A stretch of DNA of 64,000 nucleotides from Pseudolabrys sp. Root1462. Its GTDB lineage: Bacteria > Pseudomonadota > Alphaproteobacteria > Rhizobiales > Xanthobacteraceae. This document shows, one piece after another, positions 37,277 to 45,172 of the stretch. Under the pieces are notes generated by a model. The model saw nothing but the letters and a program-made list of their open reading frames with translations, had not been told where the DNA came from and made no database searches. Numbering within the stretch: the first letter of the stretch is position 1; each line of letters begins with the position of its first letter. The stretch covers positions 343,108-407,107 of the forward strand of contig NZ_LMFS01000003.1 of assembly GCF_001426945.1 (NCBI RefSeq). Reading direction: 5' to 3'. A program made the translations under genes and the position numbers.

Positions 37277-37337
37277 CTTTGTCCCCGCTGTTCGCGGCGG
37301 GGCGCGGCATACCGAATTGCAGCTTGACGAATCGTGA

Positions 37338-37378
37338 GACCGTGACGCCATATATGGGCGTCACGGTCTTTTCGTTTC
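37338..37378 (+). terminator. Rho-independent terminator of leuB
   Basis: GACCGTGACGCC (37338-37349) pairs perfectly with GGCGTCACGGTC (37357-37368), followed by TTTTCGTTT. It isolates leuB from the riboswitch that follows immediately. Confidence 0.9.
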
Positions 37379-37384
37379 TACATG

Positions 37385-37565
37385 TTGTAGCGATGAAGGG
37401 CTAAGAGGGAATCCGGTGCGTCCTTAGGGATTAAGCCGGGGCTGCCCCCGCAACTGTAAGCGGCGAGCGCTTGACACATGACCTTCGGTCATGAAGCCAC
37501 TGAGGCCTTCGCGCCTCGGGAAGGCATGTCGATCGCAGCGACCCGCGAGCCAGGAGACCTGCCGT
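37385..37565 (+). promoter_or_regulatory. Adenosylcobalamin (B12) riboswitch
   Basis: The conserved cobalamin core is present in order: AAGAGGGAATCCGGTG (37423 region start), GGGGCTGCCCCCGCAACTGT (B12 box region), CCACTG, CTCGGGAAGG and GCGAGCCAGGAGACCTGCC at the 3' end (to about 37564). It lies 117 bases upstream of the class I ribonucleotide reductase start codon. B12 binding would be expected to shut off this B12-independent enzyme. A hairpin CGTCCG-CC-CGGACG (about 37615-37628) lies in the interval and may belong to the expression platform. Confidence 0.94.
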
Positions 37566-37681
37566 GACCGCTGAAATCGTCCACGGGCGGGGTGCCCCGG
37601 CGGGTCGCTTGTGCACGTCCGCCCGGACGCGCGTCTCACAAGCATCCATCGGTCTCCTGCCCCCACATCACGGGGTTGCTG

Positions 37682-39634
37682 ATGGCCTTCGCCTACGACT
37701 TCGACCGCAACGGTCAGCTTGTTTCGCCAAAGACAAACGTCGCCAAAATTGCGCCGCGCCCGCCGGACGCGGAACGCGCACCCGAACTCGCGCTCGTCGA
37801 GGCGCCACACCCTGCGCCGCTGCCGCAGCCGCTCGCGCCGGCGCCGAAGCCGTCCGATCTCAAGCTCGATCGTTCGCGCGACGAACTCCTGACCGCGTTC
37901 GGCAAACTCACGCTCAATGACCGCTATCTGCTCGCCGGCGAGAGCTATCAGGACATGTTCGCCCGCGTTTCCTGCGCTTTCGCCGATGACATCGCGCACG
38001 CGCAGCGACTCTACGATGCGATGTCGCGGCTGTGGTTCATGCCGGCGACGCCGGTGTTGTCCAATGGCGGTACGACGCGCGGCCTGCCGATCTCATGCTT
38101 CCTCAATGCGGTGCCGGATTCGCTCGACGGCATCGTCACCACCTGGAATGAAAACGTTTGGCTCGCCTCCAATGGCGGCGGCATCGGCACTTATTGGGGC
38201 AAAGTGCGTTCGATCGGCGAGACGGTCAAAGGCGGCGTCACGTCCGGCATCATCCCTTTCATCCATGTCATGGATGGCCTGACTCTCGCCATCAGCCAGG
38301 GCTCGCTGCGCCGCGGCTCGGCGGCGGTCTATCTCGATATCCATCACCCCGAGATCGAGGAATTTCTCGAGATCCGCAAAGCCTCCGGCGACTTCAACCG
38401 CAAGGGGCTCAACCTGCATCACGGCATCAACATCACTGACGCCTTCATGCAGGCGGTGAAGGACAATGCCATGTTCGCGCTGCGCAGCCCGAAGTCGGGC
38501 GACATGGTGCGCGAAATCAATGCCCGCCAGCTTTGGCAGCGCATTCTGGAAACGCGGCTGCAGACCGGCGAACCGTATCTCTTGTTCATCGATGCCGTTA
38601 ATCGCGCATTGCCCAAGCATCAGCGCGAACTGGGCCTCAAGGTCTCGACCTCCAACCTGTGCAGCGAAATCACGCTACCGACCGGCGTCGATCATCGCGA
38701 CGAGGAACGCACTGCGGTGTGCTGTCTGTCATCGCTCAACGTCGAAACCTGGGATCAGTGGTGCGACGAACCGTCTTTCATCGAGGACGTGCTGCGCTTC
38801 CTGGACAATGTGCTGACGCACTTCATCAATGTCGCGCCGGACGGCATGAAGCGGGCGCGTTATGCGGCTTTGCGAGAGCGCTCGGTTGGCCTCGGCATCA
38901 TGGGCTTCCACTCCTTTTTGCAATCGAAGGGCGTGCCGTTCGAAAGCGCGATGGCGAAGTCGTGGAACTTCAAGATGTTTCGCAAAATTCGCCGCGACGC
39001 CGACGCCGCCTCAGTAGCGCTGGCGAAGGAACGCGGGCCCTGTCCCGATGCGCTGGAGCGCGGCGTGATGGCGCGCTTCTCGCACAAGCTGGCGATCGCG
39101 CCGACCGCCTCGATCAGCATCATCTGCGGCGGTACCAGCGCCTGCGTCGAGCCGATCCCCGCCAACATCTACACGCACAAGACCCTGTCCGGCGCGATCT
39201 CGGTTCGCAATCCGCATCTGGCAAGACTGCTGCGCGCCAAGGACGCCGATACGCCGGAGGTGTGGCAGTCGATCATCGAGCATGAAGGTTCGGTGGCGCA
39301 TCTGACCATGCTCAGCGAGCAGGAGAAGCTGGTGTTCCGCACCGCCTTTGAGATCGATCAGCGCTGGGTGATCGAGCTTGCCGCCGATCGCACGCCGTTC
39401 ATCTGCCAGAGCCAGTCGATCAACGTCTATCTGCCGGCCGACATCGATAAATGGGACCTGCACATGCTGCATTGGACGGCATGGAAGAAGGGGCTGAAGA
39501 GCCTCTATTACTGCCGCTCCAAGTCTATCTCGCGCGCCGCCTTCGTCGGCCAGCAGGGCGAGAAGGCCGCAGTGGCCGATGCGCTCACCACGCCAGTTCG
39601 CGCCGACTACGAGGAGTGCCTCGCATGTCAGTGA
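37682..39634 (+). CDS. nrdA: Class I ribonucleoside-diphosphate reductase, alpha subunit
   Basis: 650 residues. It reduces ribonucleoside diphosphates using a radical delivered by NrdB. The active-site cysteines are visible: GLPISCFLN, SNLCSEITLP (with catalytic Asn, Cys, Glu) and AVCCLSSLN. The C-terminal thiol pair is in EECLACQ. No full N-terminal ATP-cone is apparent; the first 60 residues are Pro/Ala-rich. The ATG at 37682 is chosen over upstream codons, which lie in the riboswitch leader. Controlled by the cobalamin riboswitch and overlapping nrdB by ten bases. Confidence 0.93.
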   Translation: MAFAYDFDRNGQLVSPKTNVAKIAPRPPDAERAPELALVEAPHPAPLPQPLAPAPKPSDLKLDRSRDELLTAFGKLTLNDRYLLAGESYQDMFARVSCAFADDIAHAQRLYDAMSRLWFMPATPVLSNGGTTRGLPISCFLNAVPDSLDGIVTTWNENVWLASNGGGIGTYWGKVRSIGETVKGGVTSGIIPFIHVMDGLTLAISQGSLRRGSAAVYLDIHHPEIEEFLEIRKASGDFNRKGLNLHHGINITDAFMQAVKDNAMFALRSPKSGDMVREINARQLWQRILETRLQTGEPYLLFIDAVNRALPKHQRELGLKVSTSNLCSEITLPTGVDHRDEERTAVCCLSSLNVETWDQWCDEPSFIEDVLRFLDNVLTHFINVAPDGMKRARYAALRERSVGLGIMGFHSFLQSKGVPFESAMAKSWNFKMFRKIRRDADAASVALAKERGPCPDALERGVMARFSHKLAIAPTASISIICGGTSACVEPIPANIYTHKTLSGAISVRNPHLARLLRAKDADTPEVWQSIIEHEGSVAHLTMLSEQEKLVFRTAFEIDQRWVIELAADRTPFICQSQSINVYLPADIDKWDLHMLHWTAWKKGLKSLYYCRSKSISRAAFVGQQGEKAAVADALTTPVRADYEECLACQ

Positions 39635-40707
39635 GCGATCTGTTCGGCAAATTCGACCCGCGTGCGCTGATCGGCACCGGTAAAGTAGGTCTGCTGGAAT
39701 CGACGGGCACTTACGACGTCGATCGCTATGCCTGGGCCTACGAGTTCTGGAAGCGACAGCAGCAGACGCACTGGATGGGTGAGGAGGTGCCGCTCGGCGG
39801 CGATCTCAAGGACTGGGCGTCGGACCGGGTGACGCCGAACGAGCGGGCTCTGCTGACACAGATATTCCGCTTCTTCACCCAGTCGGACATCGAGGTCGGT
39901 GACAACTATCTCAAGCGCTATATTCCGATCTTTCAGCCGCTCGCGGTGCAGATGATGATGGCCGCGTTCACCAACATGGAGACGGTGCATATCGACGCCT
40001 ACGCGCTGCTGCTGAAGACGCTGGGCATGCCGAAAACCGAGTTCGAGGCCTTTCGCGACTATGCCGAGATGCGCGCCAAGGCCGACTATATGCACGAATT
40101 CGGCGTCGACACCGTGGCCGATGTCTCGCGCACGCTCGCCATGTTCGGCGCCTTCACCGAGGGGATGGCGCTGTTCGCGAGCTTCGCCATGCTGCTCAAT
40201 TTTCCCCGCCATAATAAAATGAACGGCATGGGGCAGATCGTGAGTTGGTCGGTGCGTGACGAAAGTCTGCATTGCGAGGGTATCATCAAGCTGTTTCATG
40301 AGTGGAATCACGAAACCGGCGCGCTCACCAAGTCGGTGGGCGACGATATTGTCGATGTCGCCAAGACCATGGTCGGGTTGGAAGAGCGCTTCGTCGATTT
40401 GGCGTTTGGCCTTGGCGGCATCGAAGGCATGACCCCGCAGGATATTCATGCCTATGTGCGCTACGTCGCCGATTGGCGGCTCACCCAACTGAGGCTGCCG
40501 ACGACCTTCGGCTATTTCGAGCAGACGGAGGGCGGTTATAACCAGCTCAAGCCGCACCCACTGCCGTGGCTGGTCGAGATCCTCAACGGCGTCGAGCACG
40601 CCAACTTCTTCGAGCAGCGCGCCACGGAATATTCCAAGGGTGCGAGCCGCGGTAGCTGGGATGGAGCCGAAGGCGTCTGGTCGCAATTCGACAGCGCGCA
40701 AAGCTGA
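39625..40707 (+). CDS. nrdB: Class I ribonucleoside-diphosphate reductase, beta subunit
   Basis: 360 residues. The di-metal ligands are visible: Asp in FTQSDIEVGD, Glu and His in METVHIDAY, Glu in FTEGMALF, and Glu-x-x-His in VRDESLHCEGI. The tyrosine four residues after the first histidine (H-I-D-A-Y) is the expected radical tyrosine, so it is a tyrosyl-radical enzyme and not a Phe-containing class Ic form. The ribosome site GAGGAG lies inside the nrdA 3' end, giving tight coupling. Confidence 0.94.
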   Translation: MSVSDLFGKFDPRALIGTGKVGLLESTGTYDVDRYAWAYEFWKRQQQTHWMGEEVPLGGDLKDWASDRVTPNERALLTQIFRFFTQSDIEVGDNYLKRYIPIFQPLAVQMMMAAFTNMETVHIDAYALLLKTLGMPKTEFEAFRDYAEMRAKADYMHEFGVDTVADVSRTLAMFGAFTEGMALFASFAMLLNFPRHNKMNGMGQIVSWSVRDESLHCEGIIKLFHEWNHETGALTKSVGDDIVDVAKTMVGLEERFVDLAFGLGGIEGMTPQDIHAYVRYVADWRLTQLRLPTTFGYFEQTEGGYNQLKPHPLPWLVEILNGVEHANFFEQRATEYSKGASRGSWDGAEGVWSQFDSAQS

Positions 40708-40728
40708 CGCTGCTCGATCGGCAAAATA

Positions 40729-40758
40729 AAAACGCGGCCTGGTGAGGCCGCGTTTTCT
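40729..40758. terminator. Bidirectional terminator after nrdB
   Basis: AAAACGCGGCCT (40729-40740) pairs with AGGCCGCGTTTT (40745-40756), with T-runs on both strands. It serves nrdAB and the convergent small-protein gene. Confidence 0.88.
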
Positions 40759-40779
40759 ATCTCTATAAAGGCGTGGCTC

Positions 40780-41133
40780 TCAGTACTGCAGCCAGGGGCC
40801 ACGCGGCCCCAGTTCGAACGGGCCGGGCAGAGGGAGCTGATTGGTGCCGCCAACCGTGTTGTTCAGGATCCCGGTGGCGCGGTGGTTCGGCGACTGCGCA
40901 TAATCCAGGTCGTGGCGGCTGCCCGGCAGCACTTCAGGACCGGGGTCCAGGTAAGACCGCTTCTGGATGATGACGCGCGTCCGGGTCTTGCCGTCTTCGC
41001 CGCGCATCACGACTACTGTCTGATCGCGGTTGGCGTAAATTCGTTTTTTCGTCGTCTGGGCATCGGCCGGGGCGGCCAAAACGGCCACCACGCCAAGGGC
41101 GGCACACGTCGCTGCAACAAATTTCAGGCGCAT
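40780..41133 (-). CDS. Small exported protein of unknown function
   Basis: 117 residues from the ATG at 41133, with GAGGAC upstream. A signal peptide (FVAATCAALGVVAVLAAPADAQ, about 5-26) is followed by a basic stretch (KKRIYANRDQTVVVMRGEDGKTRTRVIIQKRSY split over about 30-60) and a Pro/Gly-rich end. No family recognised. The mature protein has no cysteines and a high pI, like many small periplasmic proteins of this order. Confidence 0.65.
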   Translation of the reverse strand: MRLKFVAATCAALGVVAVLAAPADAQTTKKRIYANRDQTVVVMRGEDGKTRTRVIIQKRSYLDPGPEVLPGSRHDLDYAQSPNHRATGILNNTVGGTNQLPLPGPFELGPRGPWLQY

Positions 41134-41296
41134 TTTCTTCAAGTCCTCGACCGATTCCCTTAGCGAAACGCATTCTAGCCGCGTTCGGTTCGGCTTGATA
41201 GGGCGAAAAAGCCACAGCCTGAGTTGCAAAAAGGACCAATCACGCTCCGGTGAAGGGGCGCGACCGGTCCGATCTCTTGCGGCCTAAGTGGCGGTA

Positions 41297-41578
41297 TTAG
41301 CTGCCGTAGTTTTTCTTGAGGTATTCGGCGATCGCCTTGGCATCGTCGGCGTCCACAGGCGCGCCGTAGGCGTTGATCATCTTGGTCACCTCGGCGTCCC
41401 AGCCGGCGGCGTTGAGGTAGACCGAGTTCATCGGGATGTAAGCCAGTGTGTGGCAGGCCTGACAATTGTTCTCGACCTTGTCGACCCCAGGCGCCTGCTT
41501 GAGTTTGATGACCTGCTCGTCGGCGAAAGCCGTGCCGGCGAGGAGGACGGCCGCGGTGGCAGCGATGATGGTGCGCAT
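41297..41578 (-). CDS. sorB: Sulfite dehydrogenase cytochrome c subunit (SorB-like)
   Basis: 93 residues with a signal peptide (AATAAVLLAGTAFA, cleavage near 19) and one haem-binding CQACH (39-43). The later Met-containing region (YIPMNSVYLN) supplies a plausible axial Met. Short monohaem cytochromes directly after a SorA-type gene accept electrons from sulfite oxidation. GGAGG lies eight bases before the ATG. The gap to sorA is 14 bases. Confidence 0.85.
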   Translation of the reverse strand: MRTIIAATAAVLLAGTAFADEQVIKLKQAPGVDKVENNCQACHTLAYIPMNSVYLNAAGWDAEVTKMINAYGAPVDADDAKAIAEYLKKNYGS

Positions 41579-41592
41579 GTGCGGTGCCTCCT

Positions 41593-42822
41593 TCAGGCGG
41601 TCAGCGTGATGCTCTGCATCACGTTGTTGTGGTAGCCGGCGCCATTGAACAGCAGCTTGGTGACCTGCGTCTGGCCGATGGCGTTGGTGGCATTGACCAT
41701 CACCGTGGCCTTGCCCTTGACCTGCACGTCGAAGCTCCACGGCCGGAAGGCGAACTTGCCGAGATCCTCGCCGAGCTTGGCGGAGGACCACGTCTTGCCG
41801 CCGTCGGTCGAGACCTCGACCTTGCCAATGCCGTAGCCGCCGTCCCAGGCGAGCCCGGCGACAGTCACCTTGCCGGCCTTAACCTTGGCGCCGTCGCGGT
41901 GGCTGGTGATCAGAGAGTTCACCACCATCTCGGTAATCGGCGTCGAAGTGGCGTCTTCCTGCGTCACGAAGCGGTCGCGCAGCGGAAACAGGCCGACCGG
42001 CACGCGATAGGCGGGCTTCATCCAGAAGCCGCCTTGCGGCGTCGTCCTCGCTTCGACGTGGATGAGGTGCTTCATCCAATAGGTGCCAGTCCAGCCTGGC
42101 ACAACGAGCCGCGCCGGGAAGCCATTGAAATGCGGCAGCGGCTGGCCGTTCATTTCGTAGGCAATGATGGTGTTCTCATCCATCGCCTTCCAGGCCGGGA
42201 TGCTTTTGATGAAGTCCGGTGTCTTGTCGACCACCGGCCCATCGGCGCCATTGAAAGCGACCTCGATCGCTTCCTTCTTGATGCCGGCCTTGGCGAGAAT
42301 GTCCTTGAGCCGCGCACCCTTCCATTTGGCGCAGCCCATGGCGCCGTAGCCCCATTCGACGCCGGGCACGTGCGGGTTCGACAGGCCTCGACGATTGCCC
42401 GAGCATTGATTGACGGCGACGATTTCGACTGCCGGCATCTTCTTCAAGTCGTCGAGCGTGAGCTCCATCGGAGTCGTCGCGCCGTCGCCATCAATCTTGA
42501 TCTTGTAGTCTGCAGCTTTGATCTCGGGAATGTCGGCGAGGTGATAGCGCACGAAGAACTTGTCGTTCGGCGTGATCGGCGTCTGCAGATATTCCAGCGG
42601 CGATTCATAATTCGGCGGCCGGTCGGCAAGCTGGATGAGCGGCTGTTTGCCCGGCAACGTGCCCATCTGTACGTAGCTGGCGATGCCATCCGGCACGCCG
42701 GGGCTCAATTGCGCCGCGGCGGACGCCGCCTGCGCTTCGGTGAACCGGCCAAATCCTCCGATGAGGGCCGCGCCGGCAGCGGCGGCCGTGCCGAGGAATC
42801 CCCGGCGACTGATGGCTAGCAT
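41593..42822 (-). CDS. sorA: Sulfite dehydrogenase molybdenum subunit (SorA/SoxC-like)
   Basis: 409 residues. A twin-arginine signal (SRRGFLGTAAAAGAAL) exports it folded with cofactor. The molybdopterin domain contains the Mo-binding cysteine in VNQCSGNRR (Cys140) and GVEWGYGAMGCAKWKG; a C-terminal Mo-co dimerisation domain follows (WDGGYGIGKVEVSTDGGKTW split). It oxidises sulfite to sulfate in the periplasm and passes electrons to SorB. AAGGAGG precedes the ATG. An ECF-type promoter lies upstream. Confidence 0.9.
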   Translation of the reverse strand: MLAISRRGFLGTAAAAGAALIGGFGRFTEAQAASAAAQLSPGVPDGIASYVQMGTLPGKQPLIQLADRPPNYESPLEYLQTPITPNDKFFVRYHLADIPEIKAADYKIKIDGDGATTPMELTLDDLKKMPAVEIVAVNQCSGNRRGLSNPHVPGVEWGYGAMGCAKWKGARLKDILAKAGIKKEAIEVAFNGADGPVVDKTPDFIKSIPAWKAMDENTIIAYEMNGQPLPHFNGFPARLVVPGWTGTYWMKHLIHVEARTTPQGGFWMKPAYRVPVGLFPLRDRFVTQEDATSTPITEMVVNSLITSHRDGAKVKAGKVTVAGLAWDGGYGIGKVEVSTDGGKTWSSAKLGEDLGKFAFRPWSFDVQVKGKATVMVNATNAIGQTQVTKLLFNGAGYHNNVMQSITLTA

Positions 42823-42860
42823 CGTTTCCTCCTTGTTGCCGCTCGCGGCGGCCCTCGATC

Positions 42861-42880
42861 TGCGTGACCCACGTCACGCA
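42861..42880. promoter_or_regulatory. CRP/FNR-like palindrome upstream of sorA
   Basis: Eight-base arms TGCGTGAC and GTCACGCA are separated by CCAC, so the inner bases read GTGA-N6-TCAC as in CRP/FNR-family sites. It lies downstream of the candidate ECF promoter and 39 bases before sorA, where a bound protein would be expected to block transcription. Confidence 0.5.
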
Positions 42881-42897
42881 TTCGGGAACAGGGAAGA

Positions 42898-42923
42898 AAC
42901 GGGCGCTTCCGCCGAATTATTCC
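42898..42923 (-). promoter_or_regulatory. Candidate ECF sigma promoter of sorAB
   Basis: On the minus strand, GGAAT (42923-42919) and CGTT (42901-42898) are 17 bases apart. This matches the GGAAC-N16/17-CGTT form of alphaproteobacterial ECF promoters. It would start transcription about 70 bases before sorA. Confidence 0.5.
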
Positions 42924-42939
42924 ATTACCGGAGAAGAAA

Positions 42940-43656
42940 TCATCCGGTGCAGGGCGGGGGGCCGTGACCGGCTTCGCGGAGTTGGCGACCAATGCGGTCG
43001 GAATCGGCATTGGCGGCGGTCTGGCCCTCGGCCGCGCCGGCAATCAGGGCAAAGCGTGCCTTCGGCATGCCATGCGCGGTCAGCTCGTAGACCAGGTTGC
43101 CCGCGGTCCAGCGGTGATGGTCGGTGCCGGCCGTCTGCGGTGGCGTCGCGCCGACCGGCCAGGCGCGCAGATCGAGCCGGCAGCCATGCGGGCCGCGATA
43201 GGTCGCCGACACCAGCGGCACCTGGCCCGGATCGATCGCCAGCCCGGTGAGCTTGAGGCCCGCGGTGTCGAGCCGCGGCACCGTGGTGCCGGCGGGCAGC
43301 GAGGCCAGGGTAATCGCCGTCGGCGCTTCGGCGAACGGAGCCTCTGTCTGAATCGGCCGCGGCATCGTCACGAACACGCCGAACGCCAGCGTGGCGGCAA
43401 GCGCGGCGCCGATGGCGATGGGCGGCCACCGCCGCACTTTGCCCCGCTGCGGCAATTCGAAGGCCGGACAATCAGCCGCCGCGCCGGCAGCCTCGCCGAT
43501 CGTCGCCTTGAGCCGCGCCAGCGTCGCGTAGGCGCGCGCCAGATCGCGCTCGCTCGCCAGCCGTCCGGCCAAGGCCGCGCGTTCACCGGCCGGCAATTCG
43601 CCATCGACGAGGGCGCTGAGCTTTTCCAAATCCTGCTGCTGCGGATCGCGTGCCAA
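42940..43656 (-). CDS. Anti-sigma factor (membrane-anchored)
   Basis: 238 residues from a TTG at 43656, 15 bases after the sigma factor stop. An N-terminal cytosolic anti-sigma domain (KLSALVDGELPAGERAALAGRL, typical of zinc-less ASD-like starts) is followed by one membrane helix (about 80-98, PIAIGAALAATLAFGVFV) and a periplasmic domain ending in a short Cys-containing tail. Paired with the ECF sigma factor. In related Rhizobiales, such pairs control sulfite oxidation genes. No cysteine/histidine zinc motif (HxxxCxxC) is visible. Confidence 0.82.
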   Translation of the reverse strand: MARDPQQQDLEKLSALVDGELPAGERAALAGRLASERDLARAYATLARLKATIGEAAGAAADCPAFELPQRGKVRRWPPIAIGAALAATLAFGVFVTMPRPIQTEAPFAEAPTAITLASLPAGTTVPRLDTAGLKLTGLAIDPGQVPLVSATYRGPHGCRLDLRAWPVGATPPQTAGTDHHRWTAGNLVYELTAHGMPKARFALIAGAAEGQTAANADSDRIGRQLREAGHGPPPCTG

Positions 43657-43671
43657 AGTCCGGTCCCGTTA

Positions 43672-44175
43672 TCAGATGCCCTGGTTCACCTTGAGCGGCC
43701 TTACGCTGCTGGCTTCAATCGCCGCCAGCAGAGCCTCGCGCGCCCGGGCGATGCGGCTCATCACGGTGCCGACCGGCACCTGAAGCAATTCGGCGGCTTC
43801 GCCGTAACTGAATCCGGCAATATCGATCAAGGAGATAATCTCGCGATGCGCCGGCGGCAGCGTCGCCAAGCCCTGCTCGACCGTGATCTTGGCGATGCTG
43901 GCATCGTCATAGCTCCAGATGTCGGCGCTGTTGGTGACATCTAGTGCCGGCCGTTTCAGGCGGCGGATTTCGTCGAGCGCGGCATTGCGGACGATACGGA
44001 ACATCCAGGCGCGATAGGCCGGCGCGTCGTCCGGCACGCGTCGCGCCGCGAGTGCGCGGGTGACGGCTTCCTGCACCAGATCGCGCGCGGCATCGGGGTC
44101 CGCCAGCATGGTGCGCGCGAATGCATAAAGCCGCGGCAGCAGAGCCATCAGGCCGTTATGCGGGTCGTGCGCCAT
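43672..44175 (-). CDS. ECF-type RNA polymerase sigma factor
   Basis: 167 residues from the ATG at 44175. Region 2 is LYAFARTMLADPDAARDLVQEAVTRAL followed by YRAWMFRIVRNAALDEIRRL; region 4 is LATLPPAHREIISLIDIAGFSYGEAAELLQVPVGTVMSRIARAREALL (each stated by key segments). An in-frame GTG at 44259 overlaps the upstream stop as GTGA and would add 28 residues; coupling makes it possible, but those residues do not look like sigma factor. It sits between the hypothetical gene and its anti-sigma partner. Confidence 0.88.
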   Translation of the reverse strand: MAHDPHNGLMALLPRLYAFARTMLADPDAARDLVQEAVTRALAARRVPDDAPAYRAWMFRIVRNAALDEIRRLKRPALDVTNSADIWSYDDASIAKITVEQGLATLPPAHREIISLIDIAGFSYGEAAELLQVPVGTVMSRIARAREALLAAIEASSVRPLKVNQGI

Positions 44176-44255
44176 GCGGAAATCTGTGCCGCCGATCGAA
44201 AAGCAGGCGGCAACTATCGGACGCGGCCGATACGCATGCAATGGCGTTGTAAGGG

Positions 44256-45035
44256 TCACCGCGGGGCGCGCCGCGCCGGCTGCCCTTCCAGAGCCTTCCA
44301 GAGCACGTGATATTTCGGTGTCGCCGCGAGCAGCGGATCGCGCTGGCCACAGTAGCTGCGGTTGAGGTCGGCCTGAGCGAACAGCGTACCGACCTTCGGG
44401 TCGCTGCCGGCGTAAAGCAGGGTCAGCCGGTCGAGCGCGCAGGCCAGTGTTGAGTCATGCACGAAGCTGTCGCCTTGGCAGAACCAGCCGGATAGCTGCA
44501 GCATCGGTTCGTCAAAGCTGCGAGAGAAGCCCAGGCAGTAACGGTGCGCGCCTTGCGACGTCTCGAAGGTGACGAGCGAGAGCGGCCCGAACTTGCTCGC
44601 GACCGGTTCAGCCACCGGGGTGATGTTGACCGGGCCGAGGGTCATCGCCTCCGCGGCGATGGTATCGGCGGTCGAGGCAAAGCGGTCGATCTCGCTGCCG
44701 GCCCGGTACACCTCGACCCGCAGGTAAGGCGTCACGCCGTCGGGCACGCCGAGACCCATGATGTCCTGGCGGCCGTTGCCGGTGGTATGGCGGCGGATTG
44801 TATAGGTCTCTGGCTGACTGGCGGCCTCCGGGATCGCCAAGGTGAAGGCCGGAAACGGCTTCTCGATCGTGGTCCAGGCCGACCGATCAATGGGCGCGAT
44901 GGGTGACTTCACAGGCTTCGATTGAAAGACCTGTGCCGCGGCTATGGACAGGACGACAAGGCCACCCACATAAGCCAACAGGCGCACCATATTGGCGGGC
45001 AGTTCCTCGCGCCAGGAATGCAGGGCCGGATGCAT
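44256..45035 (-). CDS. Membrane-anchored hypothetical protein of the sulfite/ECF module
   Basis: 259 residues with one N-terminal membrane helix (about 16-37, VRLLAYVGGLVVLSIAAAQVF) and a periplasmic domain. Features include WTTIEKPFPAFTLAIPEA, ETYTIRRHTTGNGRQDIM and CGQRDPLLAA; four cysteines (about 187, 205, 219, 246) may form disulfides. No known domain is recognised. It is the first gene of a run hyp-sigma-anti-sigma-sorA-sorB and could be a periplasmic sensor or accessory factor. GAGGCTCGACC precedes the ATG. Divergent from asd. Confidence 0.65.
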   Translation of the reverse strand: MHPALHSWREELPANMVRLLAYVGGLVVLSIAAAQVFQSKPVKSPIAPIDRSAWTTIEKPFPAFTLAIPEAASQPETYTIRRHTTGNGRQDIMGLGVPDGVTPYLRVEVYRAGSEIDRFASTADTIAAEAMTLGPVNITPVAEPVASKFGPLSLVTFETSQGAHRYCLGFSRSFDEPMLQLSGWFCQGDSFVHDSTLACALDRLTLLYAGSDPKVGTLFAQADLNRSYCGQRDPLLAATPKYHVLWKALEGQPARRAPR

Positions 45036-45172
45036 GGTCGAGCCTCGCGGAGTCTCGGATCGCGCTTAAAACCTCTGGTACCGTTGTCAGAAGCGTCATT
45101 CTCGCTTAGAAGCCCTGCCATCCGGTTGTTTCAAATCAAACCAGACCGGGGAATTTTTTCGGAGAGTAAACA

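Noticed and set aside
39600-40300. Possible class Ic (Phe-containing) ribonucleotide reductase beta subunit
   Set aside because: A tyrosine is present four residues after the first metal-binding histidine, so the radical tyrosine is intact.
44176-44259. 28-residue N-terminal extension of the ECF sigma factor from a GTG
   Set aside because: The overlap with the upstream stop makes it possible, but the extra residues do not resemble sigma region 2; I used the ATG at 44175.
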